Source: Acidobacteriota bacterium (lineage in GTDB: Bacteria > Acidobacteriota > Blastocatellia > Chloracidobacteriales > JADJPF01). Taken from it: a DNA stretch of 64,000 nt. Both the position numbers and the translations under genes were made by a program. The notes below the pieces were generated by a model that was given only the letters and a program-made list of their open reading frames with translations, ran no database searches and was not told the DNA's origin. The stretch lies in NCBI GenBank assembly GCA_016213785.1, contig JACQZQ010000008.1, positions 124,001 through 188,000 of the forward strand, written 5' to 3'. Positions 9,463 through 18,955 of the stretch are shown here, piece by piece (the stretch's first letter is position 1; every line of letters begins with the position of its first letter).

Positions 9463-9519
9463 TAGCAGGAGAAGACCTAGAAAATCTCTTAAGGATTTCT
9501 CTTGCTAATATTCTTTTTT
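9463..9519 (+). terminator. intrinsic terminator after the cytochrome gene
   Basis: Arms TAGCAGGAGAA (9463-9473) and TTCTCTTGCTA (9497-9507) pair with one G-U. A run of six T follows at 9514-9519. The next gene therefore needs its own promoter. Confidence 0.7.
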
Positions 9520-9571
9520 AAATTTTTGCAAAAATTTTTCTTATTTTGTTATATAGACTCTAAAAATCTTG
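9520..9571 (+). promoter_or_regulatory. copy of the 7048-7098 upstream element
   Basis: It matches 7048-7098 over its length, including TTTGTTATATAG. A TTGCAA at 9526 lies 18 bases before TATATA (9550-9555), so a sigma-70-type promoter is possible. The ATG it would serve is at 9689. Confidence 0.45.
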
Positions 9572-9688
9572 TTTTATTAAAAAAGGATTAATTTTTCCTG
9601 AGTATATTTCAAAAAATTCTAATATAATTCTTAATAAATCCTAAAAATCCCCTAGGAAAAAATTAGCAAAAGTTAAGGAGAAAAAAAT

Positions 9689-11791
9689 ATGAAGACATAT
9701 GAACGAAATGTTCTTTGGAGAGGCTCTACTCTGACTTTAGTTTTGTGCTCTATGTTTGGAACTACATTAGCTCAAAACAATCAACAAGATGTTAAAAAAG
9801 TGCAAGAGTTTTCAAACAATTTTTTGCCTGAAAGCTCTTTTGTTAGAGATGAAAAAGTGTATGAAAAGAAAAATACTGGCTCAGAGAAAAAAAACAAAGA
9901 ATCAAACCTAAACAATAATGAAACTTTAGAAAATAGCTCAGAGCCTTCTTCTAAAAGTAGCTTGCCCTCCCCACCTACAGGCGCAGAAGAGCCACCACTT
10001 GGATTTGCTGGCCCAAAATCAACTGTTAGAGTAAATAACCCTATGAAAACAGATGAGCAAGAAAGTGGAGACTTTATTCCTGTTGACGATCGTTGGAGAG
10101 TTGGTTTTCCTGAGTGGGATAGACATGGAGATCCAACAAAAGCAAATTATCCTTATACTAAAGGTAGTCTTCTTAATCCTTACAGGCAGAACATACTTAA
10201 AGGTGATTATCCAGTACTAGGTACAGATAAATTTTTTACTTTGACTTTAACTAGCGAAACTTTCTTAAGCACTAGACGAATACCGCTTCCAACGGATGTA
10301 AGTGCAAATCGTCCTGATAGTAGGGAGTTTTTTGGGCGTGGGGGGCTTTTTCTTTTTAATCAAAATTTTTCTATTTCAGGGGATTTTTTTCAAGGCGCAG
10401 CTAACTTTAAACCTGTTGATTGGCGTATTCACGCTACAGTAGTTTTTAATGTAAATTATGCGCATGCTCGTGAAAACGTAGTTTTAAGAATAGATCCTCG
10501 TCGCGGTAATACTCGTCGAGATGGCATTATTTCCTTGCAAGAAGCATTTGGTGAATATCGTTTAGGTGACACAACTAAAATTTTCCCATTTCTTCGTGGT
10601 AAAGGTAGTAAGGGTGGTTATAGCCCATTTTTTGATACAACTTCAATTCGTGCAGGTATACAGCTTTTTAATAGTGATTTTCGAGGTTTTATCTTTAATG
10701 ATATTAATTTGGGAGTAAGGTTGTTTGGTAATTTTGCCTCTAACCGTTACCAATACAACATTGCTTATTTTGATATGCTAGAAAAAGATACTAATAGTGG
10801 GTTAAATACTTTAACCTCGCGTCCACAAAAAGTTTTTATAGCAAATCTTTATCGTCAAGATACTATTAAGAAGGGTTATACAATTGAATTTAGCTATCAT
10901 CATAACCGGGATAATGGTCTAAAGCTTGCAATTGATAGAAATGGTTTTCCTGTACGTCCAGCAATTTTTGGAACTGTAGTTCCTCATAAAGTTCATACTC
11001 ATTACTTAGGCTTTACTACAGATGGACATTTTGGAGAAAGACTACCTAATTTCTTATGGTTAAATAAGATAGGCGGTGGTTTAAATTTAAGCACAGCTTT
11101 TTATCAAGTTTTTGGTACAGATGATTTTAATGGTTTAGCAGGTCGTAAAGTAGATGTTAATGCTCAACTTGTTGCAGCAGAACTCTCGGTTGATCGTGAT
11201 TGGAAGCGGTTTCGCACTTCTTTTCTTTATGCCTCAGGAGATGATAAACCCACAGATGGAACTGCTAGAGGTTTTGACCACATCCTTGATAATAATAATT
11301 TTGCTGGTGGGACTTTTAGCTTTTTTAATCAAGTAGGTATACCTCTCTTAAATACTACTACTCAAATCTCTAACCCTCATAGTTTGATTCCAGACCTTCG
11401 CTCTAGCAAACTCAAAGGACAAGCAAGCCATGTTAATCCAGGCATATACCTTTATAACATTGGTGCAGATTTTGACCTTACTCAAAAGCTACGTGTTATT
11501 AGTAATGTAAATTTTATTCGCTTTGCTGCTACAGAGCCTTTGGAATTAGCCCTATTTCAGCCTCAAATTGAGAAAAATTTTGGTCTTGATATAAGTACTG
11601 GTATTAAGTATCGCCCAATACTTACAGAAAATATTGTAATCTTTTCTGGAATTTCAATTTTTCGCCCAGGTGCAGGTTTTACTTCAATTTATGAGTCTAA
11701 TTGTAAACCTGCTGGGCCTTTAGAATGCGGAAAAGAAACAGGTAATAAAACTCTTTTTAATCTCTTTACTTCTATTAAAATAACTTACTGA
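9689..11791 (+). CDS. predicted outer-membrane beta-barrel protein
   Basis: 700 residues. Residues 1-28 are a signal peptide (hydrophobic LTLVLCSMFG, cleavage near TLA-QN). About 29-120 is an Asn/Ser/Glu/Pro-rich, probably flexible periplasmic segment. The rest alternates polar and hydrophobic residues with many aromatic-ended strands and closes on the C-terminal tyrosine common in outer-membrane barrels. It is probably a porin or exporter; I cannot assign a known family. It sits directly after the propeller/cytochrome gene, behind a near-identical upstream element, so a joint role in electron transfer or uptake at the envelope is possible but unproven. Confidence 0.65.
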   Translation: MKTYERNVLWRGSTLTLVLCSMFGTTLAQNNQQDVKKVQEFSNNFLPESSFVRDEKVYEKKNTGSEKKNKESNLNNNETLENSSEPSSKSSLPSPPTGAEEPPLGFAGPKSTVRVNNPMKTDEQESGDFIPVDDRWRVGFPEWDRHGDPTKANYPYTKGSLLNPYRQNILKGDYPVLGTDKFFTLTLTSETFLSTRRIPLPTDVSANRPDSREFFGRGGLFLFNQNFSISGDFFQGAANFKPVDWRIHATVVFNVNYAHARENVVLRIDPRRGNTRRDGIISLQEAFGEYRLGDTTKIFPFLRGKGSKGGYSPFFDTTSIRAGIQLFNSDFRGFIFNDINLGVRLFGNFASNRYQYNIAYFDMLEKDTNSGLNTLTSRPQKVFIANLYRQDTIKKGYTIEFSYHHNRDNGLKLAIDRNGFPVRPAIFGTVVPHKVHTHYLGFTTDGHFGERLPNFLWLNKIGGGLNLSTAFYQVFGTDDFNGLAGRKVDVNAQLVAAELSVDRDWKRFRTSFLYASGDDKPTDGTARGFDHILDNNNFAGGTFSFFNQVGIPLLNTTTQISNPHSLIPDLRSSKLKGQASHVNPGIYLYNIGADFDLTQKLRVISNVNFIRFAATEPLELALFQPQIEKNFGLDISTGIKYRPILTENIVIFSGISIFRPGAGFTSIYESNCKPAGPLECGKETGNKTLFNLFTSIKITY

Positions 11792-12381
11792 TTGCTTATA
11801 GCTTTTTGAGTATAAGAATTTGTCTAGATAAAGCTACTAAAGCAATAAATTTCTAGCTTAGCTGTTAGTTTTCCCTAAGCTAGAAATATTTTTTTGAAGC
11901 CTAAGTAAAAATTGCATATAGCTTTAATTAGTGTGTCAAAATTACACAATTGTTTTGGAAAAGAGTATTAATTTATTACAAATATTTACTCTTTTTAATC
12001 TTATTACCTAAGCAAAAGCTTTTCTTTCTTTCAACTATCAATCTTTTTTACTATTTAGAGTTATAAGGTCTATAAGATTTGCAAATTTTATTAAGATTTA
12101 ATGAAAATTATTAAAAAGAAATAAGTTTTTTAATAATAGCTCTATGGTAAAACGGGAATTTGGCACAGTTTTTGATAAATATTTACAAAAAAACAATTTA
12201 ATAAAATCTCTAATCTCTATCTCTAGCCCTACTTAATAACTCAATAAATCAAAATACTCCTCACAATATAAATTTTCACTAAAATAGTTTGGCTGGTTAT
12301 ATAAAACTACCATTCTAATCTAAACCAAGTTATTAAAATAGTTTAGAAGAATTTTGGGGAATTTTTGGGGGGTGCAATTTT
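11792..12381. other. 590-base gene-free region
   Basis: Very AT-rich. It holds the terminator at 11849-11895 and a weak inverted repeat (AAAAGAGTA ... TACTCTTTT) near 11958-11998. No ORF with a ribosome binding site was seen. The promoter of the kinase at 12382 must lie here but is not clear; a G-rich SD stretch precedes the ATG. Confidence 0.4.
11849..11895 (+). terminator. intrinsic terminator after the barrel protein gene
   Basis: Arms ATTTCTAGCTTA (11849-11860) and TAAGCTAGAAAT (11876-11887) give a perfect 12-bp stem, followed by a T-rich tract. Confidence 0.85.
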
Positions 12382-14001
12382 ATGAGTACTGATATGGATA
12401 ATAAAATGGCTAAACAAATTATCCGACTTGCTTTAGAAAAAGGCATAGTTAGTGAGCTTGAGCTAAGCCTATTTAATGATAATAAGCAAACAATAAACGG
12501 TTTTAACTTAGAGCATGATCTAGATTGTCTTACTAGCTTGTTAGAAAACAACATGATAAGTTTAGCTATAATTAAAGCATTAGAAAAAGAAATAAATAAA
12601 GAAAATTTAACTCAAAGTAACAAATTACCTAAGAGTAAGTCCTATAAAAGTTTTATCTCAATTGAAAGTTCTTCTAATAATAAAAACTTTGTTAAAACAA
12701 ATTTTAATTTTGGTGAAACAATAGAAGGGCAGTATCAAATAATAAGTATTTTGGGAATAGGAGGAATGAGTAAGGTTTATAAAGCATATGATCCTTCTTT
12801 AAAGCGATATGTAGCAATAAAATTTGTTACTAATTCTTCTGAGGAATCAGAAAAGAGACTATTTTTAGAAGGATATGCTCAATCTAAAGTAGAACATCCT
12901 AATATTTGTAAAATCTATGAGTTAAGAAAAACAGAAATGTATAAATTTCTTGTTATGCAATATATTGAAGGCCCTACTTTAGATGAGATAGCAAACAAAT
13001 TGTCTTTAGAAGAAAAAGTTAGAATAGTTATGGAAATTTCTGAAGCTATTGGGCTTGTGCACAAACATAACATTATCCATCGAGATATTAAACCTAAGAA
13101 TATAGTCGTAAAGAAAATGGAAAGAGGCGACTATCACCCCTATATAATAGATTTTGGTTTAGCACAGGAAAAAAATGTCTCTCGTATAACTGAGCCAGGT
13201 ATTGTTCTTGGAACGCCTTATTATATGTCTCCAGAACAAGCTACAGGTGAAAAAGAATTTTTAGATCCTCGTTCAGATGTTTATAGTCTAGGGGCAACTC
13301 TTTATGAATTAATTTCGGGCAGACCTCCTGTTGATGGTATTTCTCCTGTAGATATTTTAATGAATGTTGTAACTCAAGACCCAATTCCTTTAACAGAGCT
13401 AGATAAAAACTTACCAAAAGATTTAGAGAATATAGTTTCTAAGTGTTTGTCTAAAAGACCTTTAGAGCGTTATTCTTGTGCGCAAGAGCTAGCCATAGCG
13501 CTAAAACAGTATTTAGATGCTAAAGCTTATCCTAATCCTATTTTAGACCAGCAAAATAAAGAAACTGTTTTACAAGAAAAGACTATAAGTAAAGTTTGTG
13601 AGAATGCTTACTTTAATCTCTTAAAACTAGCCACTTCAGCTACAGCTTTTATTGGGTTTATTATGATTATGTACTATCTGGGAGTAATGCAGAATCAAAT
13701 TTTTGCTTATGAGAAACAAATAAGCCTAATTAATGCTCAAATTAAAGGCTTATTGGCAGAAGAAAATTCTATGATAATACTCTCGCCAACAGAAAAGACA
13801 CTTTTTTTAGAAAGTGATTTTAGTGAGATCAGAAATATTAAGATAAATGAAAATAAAGCCTTGCTAACAAATGAAAACTCTGTAATTATTCCTCAGACTA
13901 TCTTACAAAAGAAGAAAAATAAAATAATTTCCAAAAAGATCTTTATCGTTACACCTAATGTTAAAGAACATAAAACCTTGCCACCGCCTCCACTATGGTA
14001 A
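12382..14001 (+). CDS. membrane Ser/Thr protein kinase
   Basis: 539 residues. Residues 1-110 are helical and Asn/Lys-rich. A Hanks-type kinase domain spans about 117-380: glycine loop GIGGMSKV (125-132), VAIK lysine 147, HRD with Asp235, DFG (257-259) and GTPYYMSPE (277-285). The catalytic set is complete, so it should phosphorylate Ser/Thr. One membrane helix (about 412-435) is followed by about 100 residues that would face the periplasm and may sense a signal. It lacks the N-terminal Cys cluster seen in other kinases of the window. A small zinc protein gene follows 60 bases later on the same strand. Confidence 0.9.
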   Translation: MSTDMDNKMAKQIIRLALEKGIVSELELSLFNDNKQTINGFNLEHDLDCLTSLLENNMISLAIIKALEKEINKENLTQSNKLPKSKSYKSFISIESSSNNKNFVKTNFNFGETIEGQYQIISILGIGGMSKVYKAYDPSLKRYVAIKFVTNSSEESEKRLFLEGYAQSKVEHPNICKIYELRKTEMYKFLVMQYIEGPTLDEIANKLSLEEKVRIVMEISEAIGLVHKHNIIHRDIKPKNIVVKKMERGDYHPYIIDFGLAQEKNVSRITEPGIVLGTPYYMSPEQATGEKEFLDPRSDVYSLGATLYELISGRPPVDGISPVDILMNVVTQDPIPLTELDKNLPKDLENIVSKCLSKRPLERYSCAQELAIALKQYLDAKAYPNPILDQQNKETVLQEKTISKVCENAYFNLLKLATSATAFIGFIMIMYYLGVMQNQIFAYEKQISLINAQIKGLLAEENSMIILSPTEKTLFLESDFSEIRNIKINENKALLTNENSVIIPQTILQKKKNKIISKKIFIVTPNVKEHKTLPPPPLW

Positions 14002-14061
14002 ATGCAGCAAAATAAGTAATTATTTTAGTAAAGACTAAAATGTTTTTTAGAAATTTTGTTT

Positions 14062-14325
14062 ATGGAAAACCAAAAATGCGAATGTAAAGGTAATATAAAA
14101 AACTGTCTTTATTGTTTAGGAACAGGCTTAATTATTAATGAAAAAATGGCTGAAGAAATAATAGAAAAAACTCAAGTAGTTTATTGTCCAGAATGTAGCC
14201 AACAAAACCGCATTTATTTAGAAAAATTTCTAGAACCACCACTTTGTTATAAATGTGGGGAAAGGCTTTTTAAGCCTAAGAGTAACCCTTTTAATTTGCC
14301 TCCCTTTCAGAGAAAAATACTTTAG
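14062..14325 (+). CDS. small zinc-binding protein
   Basis: 87 residues from the ATG at 14062; an in-frame TTG at 14056 is less likely. It carries four pairs or near-pairs of cysteines: CEC near residue 6, CLYCLGTG near 16 (an exact DnaJ-type CxxCxGxG), CPEC near 45 and CYKC near 67. Two zinc sites are therefore likely. Such proteins usually act by binding protein or nucleic acid; the partner is unknown. It follows the kinase gene at 12382 and may be co-transcribed. It ends in front of a converging gene. Confidence 0.7.
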   Translation: MENQKCECKGNIKNCLYCLGTGLIINEKMAEEIIEKTQVVYCPECSQQNRIYLEKFLEPPLCYKCGERLFKPKSNPFNLPPFQRKIL

Positions 14326-14350
14326 TTTTTGAGCAGCTAAGCTAATAAAA

Positions 14351-14436
14351 ATAATTACTAGTAACTATTTTTAGAATGAACTAATAGTAGTTACTAGTAA
14401 AATAATTTACTTAAGACTATTTTTAGAGTGAACTAA
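14351..14436. repeat. duplicated segment of about 34 bp
   Basis: 14351-14384 and 14401-14436 are near-copies; the best block is 21 bp with one mismatch (14364-14384 and 14416-14436). The second copy contains the stop codon of the minus-strand VWA gene. It looks like a local duplication of a gene end. Confidence 0.55.
14355..14400. terminator. hairpin between convergent genes
   Basis: A 13-bp perfect stem (14355-14367 with 14388-14400) and a 20-nt loop, between the zinc protein gene and the VWA gene. There is no strong T tract on either side. Confidence 0.5.
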
Positions 14437-16562
14437 GGTTTAGGGTTTGGTGGCAAAGTATGTTTTAGCTGTTGAGCTTTTTTAACCAACTGGAAAAATT
14501 CCTGCCGTTCTTTGTTATAGGCTTGATTGCTGTTTTGCAAAGCAGTTTCAGCAATGTTTGCAATTTTATTTAGTGACCAATCTTTTGCAGCCTGGCTATT
14601 ACGTAAAATTTCAGCAAAAGCGGTTACAGCAATAGAAAAGCGAAAATCTTCTGATGTTTGGTTAAAATTTTGCTGAACTCTTGATAAATCAATACTTGCA
14701 GCTACTTCTTGGGCAGGAGTCTTTTTATTTGCATTAGGGGTTTTATATCGTAATCTAACGGTAGCTAGATTTTTAATAGGTCGTTTTTGTAGCTTAACTT
14801 CATAAATAGCTGTTACTGTATGACCAGCACCTATTTCACCAGCATCAACTTCGTCATTGCGAAAATCTTCGTCTGCTATATCTCGGTTTTCATAGCCTAC
14901 TAAGCGATATTCAAGCACTGAAACAGGGTTAAACTCTACTTGGACTTTTACATCCTTTGCAATAACTTGAAGAGTTCCTGTTAGTTGCTCAACAAAAATT
15001 CTTTTTGCTTGAGCAATAGTGTCTACATAATAGTAATTACCATTACCTTTATTAGCAAATTGTTCCATCATATTATCTTTGTAATTGCCCATTCCAAAGC
15101 CTATGGTGCTAACGGTAATTCCTTGCTCTACATAATTTTCTATTTGTTTAAGTATTTCGCTATGGCTAGTTTTACCAATATTAGCATCACCATCTGAGCA
15201 AATAATTACCCGGTTAATACTTTTAGGGTCTAAAGAACTAAGAGCCTGTTTATAAGCTAGGTCAATTCCTGCTTCCATAGCCGTTCCACCGCCAGAGTTT
15301 AATTGTTCAATAGCATTTAGAATTATTTCCTTATCACTAATATGTGTAGGGGATAAAACTAGTTCTACCCCACCTGCATAAGTAGTAATAGCTACTGTAT
15401 CTTTTGGTTGAAGATGATTGACTAACATTTTTAAGCTTCTTTTTACTAATTCTAATTTATCCTCATCATTCATTGAGCCGCTATTATCAACAAGGAAAGT
15501 CAAATGAGCCGCAGGGCGTTCTTTAGTAACTACTTCACGGCCTTTAAGGCCAATTCTAAGCAAATAGCGATTTTCATTAAATGGCGAAGCAGATGCCTCC
15601 ATTGTTAAAGAAAATGGATGTTTAGTCGCAGGATTAGGATAGTCATACTTAAAGTAATTAACAAATTCTTCTACTCTAACAGAATCCATAGGAGGCAAAA
15701 CACCTTCATTTAATTTTCGTCTAGCAATAGTGTAAGATCCTGTATCAACATCTACTGCAAAGGTTGAAAAGTGATCGGTTTTAGTGTTTGTCCAAGGGTT
15801 TACTCCATAATTTGTGTAACCTTCCGTGTTACTTTCAATAGGGGTAGAAGTATTATTTGTAGTATTCCCACTAGTAGAAGCACCATTAGACTTAGTAGTG
15901 TTAGTAGCGCCTGGAGTTAATGCAATTATCTCGCTAACATTATTACTACTAGTACTAGGCAGTTCTTTTATTTTGCGGGCATTATAAGTAGTTGATATTT
16001 GTGATGTTTGTCGCTCTATAACTATATTGTTATCTGCTTTTTTACCCTTGATGGTTTTTGGTGCTTTTACAGATGGTTTGGAGTTTATATTTGTTCTAAC
16101 ACTGCTAGTAGTTGTTTGTACAATTTCTTCTGCTGCTGTTATGGTTACTACCTCAGAAGTTTCTCCTACTTCTAATACCAAATTTACTACTTTGCTAACA
16201 GATGAAGAAACCTCAATTAGGTTAATAGAACCCTTTTTAAAGCCGTCGGCATTAACAGTTATTTCATAAGATCCTATTGGTAGGTTTAGAAATTCATAAC
16301 TACCATCTTCTTTAGTTGTTTTAGTTATCTCAGCCCCTGTGCCTAAGTTTTTAATAATAACTGTTGCACCAGCAATAACTGCACCTACTTGATCAGTAAT
16401 AACACCTGTAATTGTGCCTAGTTGGTCTTTATCTTCTACACTTTTTTTAAAATATTGTGTTGAAGCAAAAGATGTTGGATTTTCAGGGAAAAGGGTGATT
16501 AGTCCTGTACTGACTAAAATTACTAGCACACTTCGTAGTAGTACTGTTTTTACTTGTTTCAT
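14433..16562 (-). CDS. exported VWA-domain protein with carboxypeptidase-regulatory-like domain
   Basis: 709 residues. A signal peptide (about 1-34) is followed by a carboxypeptidase-regulatory-like beta-sandwich (about 48-140; GTITGVITDQ...PIGSYEITV) and a Ser/Thr/Asn-rich linker (about 150-245). A YfbK-type core follows: the N-terminal VWA-associated segment (TFAVDVDTGSYT), a VWA domain with MIDAS motif DNSGSMN starting near residue 359, and a C-terminal DUF3520-type domain. MIDAS domains bind a divalent metal and protein ligands. The N-terminal sandwich is common on exported and outer-membrane proteins of Acidobacteriota and Bacteroidota. An SD (GGGAGG) precedes the start. It is probably a monocistronic envelope protein. 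Confidence 0.85.
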   Translation of the reverse strand: MKQVKTVLLRSVLVILVSTGLITLFPENPTSFASTQYFKKSVEDKDQLGTITGVITDQVGAVIAGATVIIKNLGTGAEITKTTKEDGSYEFLNLPIGSYEITVNADGFKKGSINLIEVSSSVSKVVNLVLEVGETSEVVTITAAEEIVQTTTSSVRTNINSKPSVKAPKTIKGKKADNNIVIERQTSQISTTYNARKIKELPSTSSNNVSEIIALTPGATNTTKSNGASTSGNTTNNTSTPIESNTEGYTNYGVNPWTNTKTDHFSTFAVDVDTGSYTIARRKLNEGVLPPMDSVRVEEFVNYFKYDYPNPATKHPFSLTMEASASPFNENRYLLRIGLKGREVVTKERPAAHLTFLVDNSGSMNDEDKLELVKRSLKMLVNHLQPKDTVAITTYAGGVELVLSPTHISDKEIILNAIEQLNSGGGTAMEAGIDLAYKQALSSLDPKSINRVIICSDGDANIGKTSHSEILKQIENYVEQGITVSTIGFGMGNYKDNMMEQFANKGNGNYYYVDTIAQAKRIFVEQLTGTLQVIAKDVKVQVEFNPVSVLEYRLVGYENRDIADEDFRNDEVDAGEIGAGHTVTAIYEVKLQKRPIKNLATVRLRYKTPNANKKTPAQEVAASIDLSRVQQNFNQTSEDFRFSIAVTAFAEILRNSQAAKDWSLNKIANIAETALQNSNQAYNKERQEFFQLVKKAQQLKHTLPPNPKP

Positions 16563-16670
16563 TATTAAACTGCCTCCCTATGTAATTGATTTGATTGTAG
16601 TTTATAGACTACTAGTTTTTCCCTGATCGATTTTAGCGAAAAACTACTTTCTCCTAACATTGCCTAAAGC

Positions 16671-16676
16671 ATTATA
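16671..16676 (-). promoter_or_regulatory. candidate -10 of the VWA gene
   Basis: A perfect TATAAT on the minus strand, about 110 bases upstream of the start. The -35 (TGCTTA at 17 bases) is poor. CATTAT/ATAATG half-sites overlap it and could be an operator. Confidence 0.3.
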
Positions 16677-17141
16677 TTGTTAGCATAATGTGATAAGCAG
16701 TTAGTGTAGTTGTTTTTATTTAGATAATGTTGATTTGATTTTTCCAATGGCAACTTATATGCCAAATGATAGAAATAAAAAGTAAGTTTTGTTATTAGTT
16801 GATAATAAATGGTTTGTGCATAATACTAAAAAATGTTTAAGTTATGTTAATAAACTTAAACTAAAAAAATGGATTTAAAAACCAAAAATATGTAGGAATG
16901 GTTAAAAGTTAAAACTCAATAGCTAAAAAGCTAAAACTTTAGTTTTAAAGAGACTATTTTGGTAAATTTCCAAACTTTTTTTGTCTATAAAATCTCTGAA
17001 TATAGTCAAATGGTTAAAGAGTAGAGTCTATAAGTAGTTTAATACAAATAGTTTTTAGGTTTTTATAAGAAATAAGTTAAATGAGACAGGTAAAGGAATT
17101 TATAAGAGTAGAAGAACTAAGATTTATGGCTTGAATCTGTA

Positions 17142-17183
17142 GTAATAGCCCAAACTTAAGAAGTTGGGCTATTACTTTTTTTT
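17142..17183 (+). terminator. strong intrinsic terminator, plus orientation
   Basis: Arms GTAATAGCCCAA (17142-17153) and TTGGGCTATTAC (17164-17175), 10-nt loop, then eight T. The T run fits a plus-strand transcript. The stem also lies just past the stop of ndk on the minus strand, where the exit is not U-rich. Confidence 0.75.
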
Positions 17184-17193
17184 ACCTATAAAC

Positions 17194-17610
17194 TTAAACA
17201 AGTTCTAAACGATTAAAAAAGTAAGAAACCTCAATAGCTGCATTTTCTTTAGAATCAGAACCATGAACAGCATTACGTTCAATATCTGTACCAAAATCAC
17301 CGCGTAGTGTTCCAGCAGGTGCTTCTTTGGAATTGGTTGGCCCCATTAAGGCACGCCATTCAGTTACAGCATTTTCTTTTTCTAGAGCCATTACTACGAC
17401 TGGGCCATTAGTCATAAATTCTACTAAGCTACGAAAGAAAGGGCGCTCTCTATGAACAGCATAAAAGCCTTCAGCTTGTTTATCAGAAAGGTGTAACATT
17501 TTTAAGCCACGAACCTTAAAACCGCTATCTAAAACGCGTTGAATTATTTTTCCAGAATTATTTGCTGCTACTGCATCTGGTTTAATAATGCCGAAAGTTA
17601 AATCACTCAT
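17194..17610 (-). CDS. ndk: nucleoside diphosphate kinase
   Basis: 138 residues, the usual length. It transfers the gamma-phosphate of ATP to nucleoside diphosphates through a phosphohistidine. The signature NAVHGSDS near residue 117 contains the catalytic His, and the N-terminal FGIIKPDAV block is typical. It follows sucD on the same strand by 73 bases; the succinyl-CoA ligase product (ATP or GTP) can feed this enzyme, and the pairing is functionally sensible. An SD (AAGGAG) lies upstream with a rather long spacer. Confidence 0.97.
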   Translation of the reverse strand: MSDLTFGIIKPDAVAANNSGKIIQRVLDSGFKVRGLKMLHLSDKQAEGFYAVHRERPFFRSLVEFMTNGPVVVMALEKENAVTEWRALMGPTNSKEAPAGTLRGDFGTDIERNAVHGSDSKENAAIEVSYFFNRLELV

Positions 17611-17683
17611 AAAATTAAAAAATCTCCTTAAATTTTTACGCAGAAAAGTTCTTAAATTAAGTAGCCTTATAAAAGCACCCTTA

Positions 17684-18559
17684 CTACTTTTTTAAAGCTG
17701 CTTGTACTGTAATACCGATGTCAGCAGGGCTACTAACTACATAAATACCTGATTCTGTCATCATTTTCATTTTTTCAGCAGCCGTCCCTTTACCACCTGA
17801 AATAATAGCGCCTGCATGTCCCATTCTTCGCCCAGGGGGTGCTGTTTGACCAGCAATAAAGCCAACAACAGGCTTAGTCATTTTTTCTTTTACAAAACTA
17901 GCTGCTGTTTCTTCTGCACTTCCACCAATTTCACCTATCATTACTACTGCATCAGTTTCTGGGTCAGCTTCAAACATTTCTAAAAGATCTACGTAAAGTG
18001 TTCCAATAATTGGATCTCCACCAATACCGACACAAGTAGATTGCCCTAAGCCTAAGTTTGTTAATTGATGAACGGCTTCATAAGTTAGTGTTCCACTTCG
18101 AGAAATAACACCTACACGGCCTTCTTTATGGATATGACCAGGCATAATACCTATTTTGCATTTACCAGGAGAAATTACTCCAGGGCAATTAGGGCCAATT
18201 AAACGGCCACCATGAGATTTGACATAATGAAAAGCTTTAACCATATCTACTGTAGGTATTCCTTCAGTGATACATACAATTAATGCTACACCTGCATCGG
18301 TTGCTTCCATAATAGCATCGGCTGCAAATGGGGGTGGGACATAAATTACACTAGCATTTGCTCCTGTATTTTTAACAGCATCGGCTACTGTATTAAAAAT
18401 AGGAGTTGTTTCTTCGTGTAAAGTACCACCTTTTCCAGGAGTAACACCAGCAACAATGTTTGTTCCATAAGCTCTCATTTGTTGAGTGTGAAAAGTGCCT
18501 TCTTTTCCTGTAATACCTTGAACTAGTAGGCGAGTAGATTTATCTACTAATATACTCAC
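17684..18559 (-). CDS. sucD: succinyl-CoA ligase, alpha subunit
   Basis: 291 residues, full length. With the beta subunit it makes succinate, CoA and NTP from succinyl-CoA in the TCA cycle. It shows the CoA-binding Rossmann part ([12 protein letters not shown] near residue 13) and the phosphohistidine loop GHAGAI near 246. The start is GTG, fixed by a GGAGG SD 8 bases upstream; no nearby ATG fits. The usual partner sucC is not next to it or elsewhere in the window, so the subunits are unlinked here. Confidence 0.97.
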   Translation of the reverse strand: MSILVDKSTRLLVQGITGKEGTFHTQQMRAYGTNIVAGVTPGKGGTLHEETTPIFNTVADAVKNTGANASVIYVPPPFAADAIMEATDAGVALIVCITEGIPTVDMVKAFHYVKSHGGRLIGPNCPGVISPGKCKIGIMPGHIHKEGRVGVISRSGTLTYEAVHQLTNLGLGQSTCVGIGGDPIIGTLYVDLLEMFEADPETDAVVMIGEIGGSAEETAASFVKEKMTKPVVGFIAGQTAPPGRRMGHAGAIISGGKGTAAEKMKMMTESGIYVVSSPADIGITVQAALKK

Positions 18560-18955
18560 GGTTATGCCTCCAAATTATTTAGCGATTTTTTAGGTGATAA
18601 AATGGCTTGTAACCATTATTTTGAATCTGACAAAAAGCCTAAGATATCATAGGTTTTATATGCTTTGCTAGACTAAGCGCCGAAGATCTTTATCTTCATC
18701 TCTCTTTAATATTTCCTAGTAAGTCCTTCTAGTTTTTGGTCATAAAGAAAAAAGCTGGTAATTTTTTATTAAATTTTAGTAAATTTTTCTTGCTACCAGA
18801 ACATGGTTTTGCTACCCTACCACACTTTAATAAGCAAGAAAAACTCTAATCAACCACTTCAATATAGGTGTTATTCCTATTAGGCCCCTAATTTAGTTTA
18901 TTAGTCCTAAGCGTAGAAGTTGCGCAGACTACAAAAATCAATTTAGGAGAAAGCT
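18560..18955. other. 396-base divergent region
   Basis: It contains a small hairpin (GAAGAT/ATCTTC, 18682-18697) in the sucD leader and a degenerate hairpin near 18636-18655 that resembles the CCTAAGA terminators. A minus-strand TATAAA, 18 bases after a poor -35, is a weak sucD promoter candidate. No further gene is seen. Confidence 0.35.

Larger units (their letters stand above)
16563..17193. other. 630-base gene-free region
   Basis: No ORF longer than 17 codons is plausible. It holds a perfect TATAAT on the minus strand (16671-16676) that may serve the VWA gene, a weak hairpin plus T run at 16958-16982, and a strong plus-oriented terminator at 17142-17183. Both terminators point along the plus strand although no plus-strand gene is visible. 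Confidence 0.5.

Noticed and set aside
12161-12176. Sigma-54-like promoter (TGGCAC-5-TTGAT) 200 bases upstream of the kinase gene
   Set aside because: The -12 element lacks the required GC (GA instead), and no enhancer-binding protein is in the window.
17081-17134. 17-codon ORF just before the terminator at 17142
   Set aside because: It has no SD, and its length and composition do not separate it from chance.
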